DNA of 64,000 nucleotides. It comes from Mortierella alpina. Its lineage: Eukaryota; Mortierellomycota; Mortierellomycetes; Mortierellales; Mortierellaceae. Numbering within the stretch: position 1 is the stretch's first letter; each line of letters opens with the position of its first letter. Below are positions 33,194-43,183 of the stretch, piece by piece. Both the position numbers and the translations under genes were made by a program. The notes beneath the pieces were generated by a model that had not been told where the DNA came from, did no database searches, and saw nothing but the letters and a program-made list of their open reading frames with translations. The stretch spans positions 1,240,001-1,304,000 of the forward strand of contig JANATF010000002.1 of the NCBI GenBank assembly GCA_029449245.1. The letters are read 5' to 3'.

Positions 33194-34217
33194 TCAAAGA
33201 GCGCAGATCGCTTTCACAGCGTCTTCAAGGAGGTCTCTACCATCTGCTTTGCGGAGGTAGGTGTTGGCAATATTTATCATCCTGTCCATCTGGGCCTGAT
33301 CAGCCAGGTCGATAGGGTGATTCTGTAAGTCAGGATTGAGGCGAACATAACTGAAATGTTCGTACCCCGGCCGCCCCTTCAGATTCGTAGTATGGCGCGA
33401 GAAGTCCTTGGCCTTGGCATTGGTGTTGGTAGCAAGGACCATTACCGAAGAGACAAGTCCAACCACCTTGGACCCTAGCGTGGGTAAGCCGCCGGGTTGT
33501 AAATAGCCGGTACCGAGGCTGATAACGCATGCGATGCGCGGCTCAGGATCGTGACGCCCGACCAAGTCATAGCGAGCATACCAGAGTTGGTCAATAGGGT
33601 TGTTGTTCAAGAACCCACCGTCCCAGAACTTCAGTCCCTCTTTAGCGCCGTCGGGCTCCTTCTCAACGCCCGCGGGCTGCCAGACCACTTGAGGGAAGTA
33701 TGTCGGCGCCGCCGACGTGGCTCTCACAGCCAGGCTGATAGTGATCTCGTTTTTACCGATCTCCATGTTCCTATTGACATAGGAGTCGTGGTAGGTGATG
33801 CTTTGCTCATAGGACCGGAAGAGGACCGTCTCCGATCTGTTCTGTGCAGTTGTGCAAACAAACCTAGCAGTAGCCACTTGTTAGCATCATGCATGCAAGG
33901 TTTATCAAGTCAAGTCTGAGCATAAAAGCTCGGACTGTCCTGATGAGTAGGCAAGGTTACATCTACAGTAGACTTACATTTTTGCTAGCGTCTGGGTGGG
34001 AAAGCAGTGCCTTCCCCTTTTTAGCTCTGTCATTTTCGTCTGGACCATACTGTTCCATCACGTCGTCGATAGCCTTCTCCAAGGCGTCCGATTTGAAACG
34101 GGTGTTCTGGAAGACTATATTGCTGGTGCTGACAAAACCTTCCATCCAGGTTCTTGAATGTCCCATATCTTGAGAGCACTGGGAAAGGAAAACGCTGTCT
34201 AAGGCCCAGCGCATCAC
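33194..34217 (-). pseudogene. patatin-like phospholipase, N-terminal half missing
   Basis: The C-terminal half of a patatin-type lipid acyl hydrolase. Frame 33194-33868 carries FVCTTAQNRSETVLFRSY, the conserved AVRATSAAPTYFPQV block, the catalytic-Asp motif FWDGGFLNNNP and ISLGTG. An upstream piece (about 33963-34140) carries TRFKSDALEKAIDDVM, normally found after the nucleophile Ser. The two pieces face each other across a GT-AG-bounded gap (donor after 33963-side AAAAAT, acceptor ctgctag), but the phases do not agree, suggesting an indel. The GGGxRG oxyanion loop and GxSxG Ser are absent; sequence beyond ~34217 leads into retrotransposon. Non-functional as a hydrolase. Confidence 0.72.
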
Positions 34218-34413
34218 ATGCGGAGGTATTATTAATTTAAATCATCGTGCCCGGGCAACTCTGCCAATGACGGTGGGAAACAAATGAAACAGTCTGTGCC
34301 CAGACAACACTGCATTGCTGTGAGAAGAAATGATAAAGTCAGTGCCCAGGCTAAGATATGCCCCCACATCGGTATAGCTTAATATGCTAAGCCAATCATA
34401 TTTGTAGTTGTTA
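34218..34413. repeat. short interspersed repeat ends between patatin relic and LINE-derived ORF
   Basis: A short A/T-rich spacer. At about 34286-34310 it carries GTGCCCAGACAACACTGC, a word related to the TTGCCTGGACACGG / GCCCAGAC repeat ends seen at 43.3 and 44.5 kb. A second weaker copy (AGTGCCCAGGC) is at about 34338. Probably decayed MITE ends. Confidence 0.4.
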
Positions 34414-34692
34414 TTAATATATTTGAAAGTAATCCATTCCTTCGGACTGCCTAAGCAAATCTGCTAGATAGGTGGCCATATGAGAGTTCGCCGCTGGTCT
34501 CCCTGCCGCAAAGAAAGTCGAGTTTCTGTTCAAATTGTCCGCGGTATTCTGAGGATAGAGGTAGTGCATATTCAACAGTTGACCTGATTTGTTGGGGTCG
34601 AGGAACAATTTCCCGTCATTGCTGTTCATGGCCACCGAGAAATTCCTTAGGTGAGTCCCTGAGTGGTGATTCTCTGGGTGGTAGGCTATGAC
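34414..34692 (-). pseudogene. unidentified coding-like fragment fused in frame to LINE ORF2
   Basis: The retrotransposon ORF2 frame continues for about 92 codons after the reverse-transcriptase similarity stops at FEIY (about 34693). This tail (starting VIAYHPENHHSG, with FSVAMNSNDGKLFLDPN and FFAAGRPAANSHMATYLADL) does not look like RT and ends in a stop at 34414-34416. It has the composition of a real soluble protein. I do not recognise it. It may be a host-gene piece joined by deletion or recombination. Confidence 0.45.
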
Positions 34693-36138
34693 GTAGATTT
34701 CGAAGAGGAGTCCATCCTTGCCAGGTGATCTGCCTTTTGGGGTATGTTTGAGTAGGGAGTCCAGTGTGGAGTTGTCCAGAGGACTGAGGATTTGTGCATT
34801 ATCGTGATCATTTAACGAAGCTGTGTGTGCAAGCTGCTTGGTCAGGTATGAGGTAGCTCGTGGGCATGATGGGGAAGGGGTATAGAGATCAGAGTAGAAT
34901 GTCATTGCAATGGATGCCACTTCTGAAGGCGACGACGCCGTTTGACCAGTATTAATGTCAAGTAGTGGAGGGATAAGTCGGTGTTTGGAGCGTTCTTTGA
35001 GGGTGTTGAAAAAGTATTGTGTGCTCTTTTCGCCTTTCTCTTGCCACCGGGCACCTGCCCGTATTGCCAGACCCTCCAGATGTTCTTGTGAAAAGATGTC
35101 AAGCATCGATTCACACCGGGAGATGGCTGCGGTAACGGGAACATACTGAGCGCATGTTGGCGAGAGGGAGGTGAGTTGTCTGATGAGTGAGGATCTCGCC
35201 ATCTCATACTGTTGTAACAATGATTTTTTCCTCTGTGCATTTTTTGTGGCAAAGGTGATACAGTATTTTTTAACATTGTGTTTGAGGGTATCCCACCGTT
35301 GTTGTGGGGGTGTGGATGGTGGGATGGGGTACCGTGTAGAATGATCAAGGGTGGATAATAGGCCTTAGCGAAAAGCAGGGTCTTTGAGTAGAGAAGTGTT
35401 GAAGCGCCATGTTCCCTTTCCTGTTGTCGTGGGAGGATTGGGATCAAAGGCTACAAGTAATAAATCATGATCTGAATGCTGACAGGCGTATGTCGTTTGA
35501 GGGTTGGATGTACGGGAGAAGACTAAAGGAGAGCAGAAGATATAGTCGATGCTAGAGAATGATTTTGCGCTTTTAGAGTAGAACGTTGGTTGAGGGGATT
35601 GAAGCCCCGTTGACATACAATCCACTGCATTTTTCCGGATCCAGGAGTGGAAGGAAGAGTGGCATTTAAAGGAGTCTGGGTGTAGGTTAAAATCTCCTAC
35701 TAGAAAAAAGGCAGGGGGAGGAGAGGAAAAGAATGGGATGGATAATATCTGACGGAAGAAGGGTGTACGTTGCGACCTTGAAGCAGGAGCATAGATCACG
35801 CACAATTCCCATCGTAGTTGAGACTGTGAACTTTCAATGGATGCAATTAGGACTCGACCTTCTAGGTAGAAGGTGTGGGATATGAGAGACAAGTTTCTGT
35901 TGGTCAGGACAAGCCCACAGAAAGGTGACCAGACTGAGGTATGGCCACCAAGGGATCGCTCTATGGTTAGCAAGAGCCTCTTGTCTCCGCAGGAGGAGGT
36001 GGAGAGTTGTGTTTCCGTAAGGGCCAGCAGGTCAATATGTTGATCTTTCAACCAATGGTGAACCATTGGGGTGGTGGCAGTGACAGTGGAGAGGTGTGTT
36101 TTGCGCACACCTCTGATATTAAAAGTGCCCAGCAGCAT
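34693..36138 (-). pseudogene. LINE ORF2, endonuclease plus start of reverse transcriptase
   Basis: The N-terminal endonuclease/exonuclease/phosphatase domain shows FNIRG near the start, a LALTETQL block (catalytic Glu), YAPAS, VGDFNLHP (Asp/Asn), the SSIDYIF motif and QHSDHDLL near its end, so its active-site residues appear complete. An in-frame TAA at 35365-35367 breaks ORF2 after the endonuclease; the same frame continues through a linker (ARWQEKGEKSTQYFFNTLK) to the RT-0 motif KGRSPGKDGLLFE, where LINE similarity ends. No RT YxDD box is present. Confidence 0.85.
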
Positions 36139-36162
36139 TAGGTAGTGGAGGAGGGGGTCAGT

Positions 36163-37935
36163 CTACTGCACTACATGTACTATGAGCTGGGGAGCGGTAT
36201 CAATCTGTGTTTGCTTTTTTTTGGCCTTTTTGTTGTTTTTGCGGTTATTGGGTAAGGCAAGGGTGGGACTATCAGAGGCTGAGGGCAGGCCTGATTGTCC
36301 ACCAGACACAGTTGCGAGAAGGGCATTGGAGCTGCGAAGTCTTCTGCCACTACGACCGACGACTGAGAAACCATCGTCTGCATCGCCACGGTTATACGGG
36401 TCGAAAGAGTGTGTGCTGGAAACACTACCATGGATCACACCTCTGTTCTTTGAGCCCTCGGTTGTACCCACCGAAGTCATCACAGTATCGTTCACGATTT
36501 CGTGGGGATCATGTGTAATACTATCCTCAGACTGCGAGGTCGCTAGTACAGTGGAGATGGTAGATGGGATCATGGAGGTAGGTGTTGGAGTAACATTGGT
36601 AGATGGGGTGACAGCACAAATAAGGGATGCAGTGGTGCATGGATCAGGATCAGTGCTTAGGTTCGATGCCGACTGAGTATCAAGGGCCTCGGCCAACTGA
36701 GAATCTGTGAAAAGGTGCGCAAACTCATCAATTGTGCTTGACTGAGTAGATGGAGGGGTCTGTGGGATGCACTGGACAGATGAAACAGTATGAGATGAAG
36801 ACGCCTCATCCGAGGACAACGATGGTTCCCCCATGGGTCGTTGGGTCAGAGGGTAAGCATCTGACCTGTCACTCTCGGACCCGTTAACACAGCCCACTTG
36901 TGGTATAACCACATGGGTACGGACTCCATCCAAGGAGTTATGGATGGGTTTACGAGAGGAGGAAGATTGATTTTGATGTAAGGCAGGGCCTTGGGTACGC
37001 TGTTTTCGTGCATTATAACGTGCAACGGGACAGAAACGATATTGGTGACCGTAGGCACCGCATTCATAGCAAATGGCATTCGCTAACAAAGGGCAGTTGG
37101 CAGGGAGATGACCAGAGACTTGACAGCGATTGCACGGGGGGTCTTTGTGCCAAGCTGTGGTGATCGGGTGATTTCCCCACAAGCGCACAGTCAGTTTGTC
37201 ATCGAGCTGTTTGCCAAATTCTCTTTTACCAGGAAGTGGAGTAAGGAAAACGTACGCATCTTTGCCATAGTGACGATAATTGCTCTCACTAGCCTCTGTG
37301 ATAGGGATTGTAATTTTCAGCACGCGAGCAAGAGGGGAGAACACCATCGGCTACGCATTTGTTGCGCTCTCGGTCTGCAACAATCAGCAAATCACGCACA
37401 TAGACCCGGTAGATTTGGAGATTGGGTGGAAGGGGGAGTTGAGCATGGTATTCCTTATTGCCATATCGAACAGGGGTATTCTTAATCTTATGAAGGGTCT
37501 CCTCACGATCAGGGAGGTCACCATCAGTATCCATATTCATTGAGTATGTCACTTCGAAAGTACAGCAGAATTGTCCAGATTCAGGGGGGATAACGGTACA
37601 GCACAAAACTTCAAGTTTCAAAGACGTTTGGCATGCTTTGCCAAACGCAAATGGGGCGGTGCCCTTTGGGACGTCGGTATATAACACAGCGTCAGGGCAT
37701 GAACAGTGGGGCAGGGGGGTATGTGAAGCATATTTGCCAAGTTCGGGGTCAGAGAAGATCTCGACAAAGTTCCGTCTGTTTCTCGCGGTAAGGGCACGAG
37801 AAAAAGACAGAGGTGGGTCCCGCGCAAGGGGGGCGGGGGTGGGATTGGGGGGCCAGGGGGGCCGCAGCCTGCGCTCGACGGCAGGTTGGTGGGATTGGGG
37901 AGGGGTCGGGGACCACTTGATACGTTAATAGCCAT
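36163..37935 (-). pseudogene. LINE ORF1, gag-like zinc-knuckle protein (frameshifted)
   Basis: Starts at a likely ATG at 37935 with a Pro-rich N-terminus, then changes frame twice (near 37680 and 37345). The last 394 codons are one frame. They contain a CCHC cluster (CNRCQVSGHLPANC, then CYECGAYGHQYRFC), a long Ser/Thr-rich linker and a basic C-terminus (NNRKNNKKAKKKQ). Such proteins bind element RNA. The two frameshifts make this copy defective. Confidence 0.8.
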
Positions 37936-38104
37936 TGTGGGCAGAAAGAAAGAGTTTAGATGGTCAGGCGCTGAAAAAAAATCAAAAACAAGAATTTTCA
38001 GTAACGCAATTACTACAATATCCAGTCACAGCTTCCAACAAAAACAAGACCTCTTTATACTTGCTGTATTCTGTAATCAAGAGCGCATCGACTTCAACGC
38101 CAAC

Positions 38105-38975
38105 ATGGTAAACCGTAAGAGTCCCAATACCGACAGCCAGCCCTCCCACAGCAAAGGCCACGTCGCTGGCAATTGTTCAATTAGTGACAACCCTGTCGCC
38201 ATCCATCACAACGCGTCAGCAACTTTCGACAGATTGTTGAGATTCCAGAAAACACCAGAAGAAACAAAAGTTGGGTTACTGAGGCGATACCTCAAGGGCA
38301 AATACAAATGCGTACCAGGACTCGCAGAGTTGTTACAGGAGTCACTTCTCCTGCAAGAGGAGCCAGTTATGGGCCAAGTGACAGCAATGATCCGGGACAA
38401 GATCAATTACGCCATCAAAGTCAATGGCGTGGTTCACCGATGTGGTCGGGAGAATTTAGGTCCACCCGGAGCCCACATCGAAGGGGATGCAAGGTCGGTT
38501 TACGAGGACACCAAACGCACGCTGTTAAAGCGACTGCTTGTGACAGAGATGATGCAGAACATAGACCACTGTCGGCAAAGGTCATCAACCGCAGGAGGCA
38601 TTACAAAGCTGCGCACCGTTCTGGAGCTGATGAGCGTCGGTCGGTTCAACCGCGCCGTCGATGATATTACGGAACACTGGTCATATGACGACTGCACCAG
38701 GATCCTGAAGGATGGAATGGAGTGTACTTTGAGCAGAGAAACAGCGACGACAAAGGGGACACGGCTATACAAATGCAGCTTGCCACTCTAGTCCACGATC
38801 GAGTACATGAGAGGTTCTTTGAACAGCTGGATGTGGACCGATCTGAGGCCGAGAAAGTTATATCTGCGGTAAGGATCTGAACCAGAACAATGCCCGTGAC
38901 CGGAAAGATCCTCATCCATTCTGACGAATATACTTTTTTATTTAGTGCAGGTCAGAAATTGACACGACAGATCTT
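38105..38975 (+). CDS. uncharacterised protein, 5' part (possible frameshift near its end)
   Basis: The ATG at 38105 follows an A-rich leader and begins a 228-codon frame ending at TAG (38791). It is helical and charged (FQKTPEETKVGLLRRYLKGK, then LRTVLELMSVGRFNRAVDD). Just before the stop, another frame is strongly coding-like: VYFEQRNSDDKGDT, then a helix LATLVHDRVHERFFEQL and AEKVISA up to a good donor (gtaagg, about 38871). A one-base shift near 38715 would join them, implying a frameshift or sequence error. The family is not recognised. Together with the zinc-finger exon downstream it may form one multi-exon gene, 38105-40760. Confidence 0.45.
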
Positions 38976-40124
38976 TTGCGTGGTCTACCTCTCACGAACG
39001 AGTGGAAAGAAGGTTTCTATGACCCTGGTAAGAGTCTATCTACTAAGAATCTTTTCAAATGGGGAATGTTTGCGTTGTTTAACACTCTTCCAGTGTTTGT
39101 AAACAATTGGTTCTTTTGGATGGTGGAGCCGTTTAGATTGACTGAAAAAGTTCTTGTCTGCGAAAACGAATCAAGTGCAAGAAGGCAAGACCATGTCGCG
39201 TACGTTGTTTGCTACAACAACTCATACAAGACAAGACAAATCATGCGCAAGCGGGTCAAAGGCGATTCTCCTTCAGCAAAGCAAAGTCGTCGTGTGTTGG
39301 ACAGGGATATTGAAATTGACCGTTATCCAACCAGCAACGTCGTGATTTATCAACCACCAGGGAATGTTCAAAAACCGACATGCTTTCTTCAGGTACGCTA
39401 CGATACATTGAGCAATTGTGTTCACTGGTCGACAGTGTTTGGATCTTGTGGCTGATAGTGAGAATGGTAGACGGAAGATGGGCCGTGTTGAACGATGGCA
39501 CTTTTTAATTTTGTAGCGAACATTGGATCCTCCTCCACGACAAGGAAAATTATTGACGACATCAACAGTCATCCGCATGAGGTAAAGCACTTGAAGAATG
39601 AATATAAGTGTGGTGTGAAGTATGCATGTTCTCACCTTACACCTTTTATTCTTCGTTCAATCAGAAGACATCAATTGGGACAAATATGATTCTGAAGGCT
39701 TTTCATCACTATCTTCTTTGCAACCAAAGGACCGTTGAGGCTGCTGCGGAGGATGTCAGCGACACGGTGATCGATGGAAACCATGTCGTGTTGATTTTAC
39801 CGTTTGGAGAACATGTTTAGGAGCTTGACGGCTTTGATTCAAATGGGCCACTCTGTCTGGGAGCCACTGGGACTGATTGGACAGACATTGCGCAGCAGAG
39901 ATTGCAAGTGTGGACACATGCTGCGTATAAAACAGGTATACACAATGATGTCCACGCGATTGTTCGTGAGGCCCGATAACAACGGAATCACTGAAGACCA
40001 ACGCGAGAATGTTGGCTGGATTTTGCATGAATTCATCTCAGGCTTGATCCGAGAAAATAAAATGCTCCGCCCTTCAGCTGCCATCGAAGCCTGGAAAAAG
40101 GGAGTCAGATCTTGAAATGACAAG
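38951..40124 (+). other. possible internal exons of the 38.1-40.7 kb gene, unresolved
   Basis: Several GT-AG-bounded pieces look like exons: about 38947-39030 (acceptor tatttag, donor gtaaga, with LTNEWKEGFYDP), then from 39120 (acceptor tttag), from 39518 (acceptor ttttgtag) and from 39664 (acceptor aatcag). I could not find a set of phases that keeps one frame open to the zinc finger. Either the gene is decayed or exon choices differ from mine. At 39881-39910 it shares 29 of 30 bases with the MITE at 44.6 kb. Confidence 0.3.
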
Positions 40125-40682
40125 TTTTGCGAACGTTGTCTTGAGCGTTCTTATGGAATGATCTGGGTTGATATGGTGAGCAAGCCCCAGAGATCTGAGC
40201 TCTGCCCGTCATGCTTAGGCGTTTGCGTTTGCATCAAGTGCACCAAAAACAGAACAGATATCAACCAATTCAACCCTGCCAACACTCTCCACCTTAGAAA
40301 CGATGGGCAACCAGTGCTCTACAATGACCCTTCCGAAGACCATTGCATGGAGAGACTTTTATATCGCATGAAGCTACACTGTGCTATTGCTTGTTACATA
40401 CAAAAACTTTGGCTCCTTGGAATCTTGGCTATTTTTTTTTTCGTGCATTTTTTTTTTGAGTTCATATACAACTTTTTTGACACCGGGTGCATACAGCTGC
40501 TCACACAACCGCAACCTTGCCAACAACATATCTGGGCATCACCTACACCTTCGGTGTTGACAAGTGGCGAGAAGTGCATAAAAAAGACAAGCAAAAGAAA
40601 GACACAATGTCAAAGTCAATTGCTCAAAAAGAGAAGCCCAGTCCAGACCAGCATATCGCCATTGGGTCAAAGTCCGGAATAG
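40125..40682 (+). CDS. 4CXXC/R1-type zinc-finger fragment
   Basis: Frame beginning FCERCLERSYG and continuing to LCPSCLGVCVCIKC. This CxxC ... CxxC-x-G-x-CxC-x2-C order matches the second half of the zf-4CXXC_R1 domain (CDCA7/R1 type), which in animals and plants occurs in chromatin proteins. The first half (CxxC ... C) is not visible: in this frame a TGA at 40115-40117 precedes, so an upstream exon must supply it or it is lost. After the finger the frame continues through an implausible Phe-rich run coded by T tracts (about 40430-40470), so the true exon probably ends earlier, near 40350. Confidence 0.5.
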   Translation, partial: FCERCLERSYGMIWVDMVSKPQRSELCPSCLGVCVCIKCTKNRTDINQFNPANTLHLRNDGQPVLYNDPSEDHCMERLLYRMKLHCAIACYIQKLWLLGILAIFFFVHFFFEFIYNFFDTGCIQLLTQPQPCQQHIWASPTPSVLTSGEKCIKKTSKRKTQCQSQLLKKRSPVQTSISPLGQSPE

Positions 40683-40741
40683 AGCTTAAAACTTTAGCTG
40701 TGCCTAGGCACAGTGGAAGGAATGTGCCAGTCATGAGACCT

Positions 40742-40928
40742 GGTGGTCTGGGCACATTTTAATTAAGCTTGCGACGAAGGCGGGCCGTTTCATGCCTTAC
40801 TTTCTTACTTGTTTGTGTTACCAGAAGTGTCTTAAAAATGAGTGGCTGTGTCGGTGTCTAGACGCGAGCTTTTTTACCTTTTTCGCAGGCGCCCCCAAAA
40901 GAACTTAAATAATCGCGCCCAGACCACC
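40742..40928 (+). mobile_element. MITE-like element, copy 2 (GGTGGTCTGGGC TIR family)
   Basis: 187 bp bounded by perfect 12-bp inverted repeats: GGTGGTCTGGGC at 40742-40753 and GCCCAGACCACC at 40917-40928. It shares the internal GTGGCTGTGTCGGTGTCTAG...GACGCGAGCTTTTTT segment with the copy at 6317-6511, which lies in the opposite orientation. No coding capacity; no clear target-site duplication. Confidence 0.8.
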
Positions 40929-41640
40929 TACAGTTCGCACGACTGAAACAGTCGAAATTAAAGTTAGGCTGTCACAGAACAAAACAAAAAATTCTACCGT
41001 GTAAGTTTTTCGGTCCTGATTTCTATGAGAAATGGACCGATACCAGTTTTGTTGGATTGAAAGCCAGACAAGACGCGCCACCGTACAAAGCTAGTATTTT
41101 CGTTCACATGGTCCTCCCACCAAAGATGCAAATATACAAAGCCAATCAAAGTTTTCTCCTGTCCCTAACGTCGCTTAGTTTTGTCAGCGGCTAGACATGC
41201 ATACTATCTGGGCAGAATTAAAGCTGGGTGAGCTCCAGAACAGCGTGTCACTTCGCTATATCAACATCTGAGCAACGAGTATTGCCCAAACTTCAATACT
41301 AATTGCTCAAAAGAAGTGCTGCTCAGCATATGCCAATGAGTCGAGGTGTAGATCCAAGTCTAGATCCTGGCCGAGTCAAAATATAAGGCCCGGTTTGCAG
41401 CCGTTTTCTCATGCATATGCCACCATTGGTGTGGAGTCAAACCAGCCTGGCTTGCATGATACTTGATAGGACATTCGGTGTCCTCTTATCCCTCATAAAT
41501 ATATAGTGTGCCACTGCCATTATTATCAGTCACCTATTGACATGCATCACCCATTTCGACAGGTATAAATAATGCAGCTTTTATCACTGAGAGTCCTCTT
41601 CCTATCCAACACACCTCCTTCACTGAACATATGAGAAACG
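40929..41640. other. intergenic, DUF2235 gene promoter
   Basis: No gene seen. TATA-like words occur at 41497-41504 (AAATATAT) and, best placed, GGTATAAAT at 41562-41570, about 70 bp before the ATG at 41641. Confidence 0.45.
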
Positions 41641-43092
41641 ATGTCAACCCCACCGCCCGAAGTCAATCCCCCAGCCCCAGCCACTCCCCCGGCTGCGAAA
41701 AAGCAAAAGCTCATCGTCCTCTGTGATGGAACCTGGTGCGGATCAGAAACCAACACCAAAAGTAACATCTTTCTGCTCGCGGAAATGATCGGCATTCCCA
41801 TGCACAAAGCGAACCCCACAAATGCACAGCCAATTCCACATGATGACTTCGCGCATGGAGTAGAGGCATGCTATTTCCCTGGCAGCGGCCTCGGCGGTAC
41901 ATTCCTAGAGTACCTCAACAATGCCTGGACTGGCATGGACATCGATACTGACTGCATCAGAGTGTACAAGTACATTGTGGAACGCTACACTGGAAATCAA
42001 GAGATCTGGATGTTCGGTCTTAGTCGGGGTGCTTACACCGTACGATCCGTCGGTGGCATGATCAACAACTGCGGCATCATCAAGCAAGTGCAATTTACCG
42101 TGCAAACCATCGATAATTTGTGCAATGAGGTCTACAGGATCTATCGCAGTCCATTCCCTGAGGATCACCCGCAAGGTCCCAACAGCTTGAACTTCAGAAT
42201 GCGCCTTAGTCACGATGTGCGCACGCCGATCAAGTTCATGGGCCTGCTGGACACAGTTGGGGCTATGGGTGTGCCGAAACTCGATTCTGGTATCGGCCTG
42301 ACCTTCCCTGAGTTCCACGATCAGAAGATCTCCAGCGAGGTTGAGAAGGTATATCATGCCTGTGCCATCCATGATCGACTGTGGATTTTCGAACCTTGCC
42401 GCGCAGTTCGAATCTTTGATCCACGCAGGCCATGGCTTAAAGTCCATGAGCGCTGGTTCCCTGGGTGCCACTACGATCTTGGACGCCAACGCTTTCAATT
42501 TTTTCCAAATGGAAAGGATGTCATACAAAGATCGATCGCGAGGGCTCTTCTTCCTCTGGGCAAAGTCATCGAGCCGAATCATGTCCTCGCAGACGTCGTG
42601 TTAATATGGATGCTGGAAAACATCAAGAGAGAAAATCCGGATTGCAACGTCGTCCTGAATATCGACCATTGGATTACCACATTGATTGCAAACATCAAGG
42701 ATCACCCCAGGATCGGTAGTGGAGACGTCTACAATCGTATCCTTGAGTTTGGTCCAGGGGGAAAATTGTTCGCAGTCGGAGCCAGGATGGCGGACGCTTC
42801 CGTAACCTTCCTCAATCGGCTTTCCAGTGAAAAATTAGGAACAGCCTTCCAGAATTTCTTTGGCCTAAACCTTATCATCGGCACTATTGCTGCTACAAGA
42901 GATCGATGGATCGTGGACGACAATGCAGTAGTGACAAGATACGATATGGCTAGCACCAGAATTGGGCTCCAGTCGATCGAGAACCTTGCAGGGATCAATG
43001 CAGAGAGATATCCGAGTAGAACGTTTGAGAACTTCGGAAAATATTTGAGTGCAATGCATGAGAGGTTTTCTACTGGGTCGACTGCTTTCTAG
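41641..43092 (+). CDS. DUF2235 domain protein (alpha/beta hydrolase-like)
   Basis: A single-exon gene of 483 aa from the ATG at 41641. After a Pro-rich leader (residues 1-20) comes the DUF2235 start, LIVLCDGTWCG, and a TNIF-like NTKSNIF segment. YFPGSGLGG follows, and the nucleophile elbow FGLSRGAYTVR has Ser128 in GxSxG. Later blocks include FMGLLDTVGAMG and a His-containing YHACAIHDRLWIFEP. DUF2235 is the domain of bacterial Tle1-type phospholipases and is common in fungi as uncharacterised cytosolic proteins. Lipase activity is inference. No signal peptide. Length and motifs are normal, so it should be intact. Confidence 0.9.
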   Translation: MSTPPPEVNPPAPATPPAAKKQKLIVLCDGTWCGSETNTKSNIFLLAEMIGIPMHKANPTNAQPIPHDDFAHGVEACYFPGSGLGGTFLEYLNNAWTGMDIDTDCIRVYKYIVERYTGNQEIWMFGLSRGAYTVRSVGGMINNCGIIKQVQFTVQTIDNLCNEVYRIYRSPFPEDHPQGPNSLNFRMRLSHDVRTPIKFMGLLDTVGAMGVPKLDSGIGLTFPEFHDQKISSEVEKVYHACAIHDRLWIFEPCRAVRIFDPRRPWLKVHERWFPGCHYDLGRQRFQFFPNGKDVIQRSIARALLPLGKVIEPNHVLADVVLIWMLENIKRENPDCNVVLNIDHWITTLIANIKDHPRIGSGDVYNRILEFGPGGKLFAVGARMADASVTFLNRLSSEKLGTAFQNFFGLNLIIGTIAATRDRWIVDDNAVVTRYDMASTRIGLQSIENLAGINAERYPSRTFENFGKYLSAMHERFSTGSTAF

Positions 43093-43147
43093 CATAGTTT
43101 TATTAAAGTAATAACTGGCTTGGCAGCCAAGCGTTCATAGCGACGTT

Positions 43148-43183
<36 letters not shown>

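Larger units (their letters stand above)
34693..37935 (-). mobile_element. non-LTR retrotransposon (LINE), 3'-truncated
   Basis: Element on the minus strand, 5' end near 37935-37960, containing ORF1 (37935-36163) and ORF2 (36138-34693) separated by 24 bp. ORF1 has gag-like zinc knuckles, ORF2 an AP-endonuclease-like domain and the first part of RT, as in L1/Tad-type two-ORF LINEs. The RT core, any RNase H and the 3' tail are missing. The copy is inactive, with frameshifts in ORF1 and a stop in ORF2. Confidence 0.88.
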
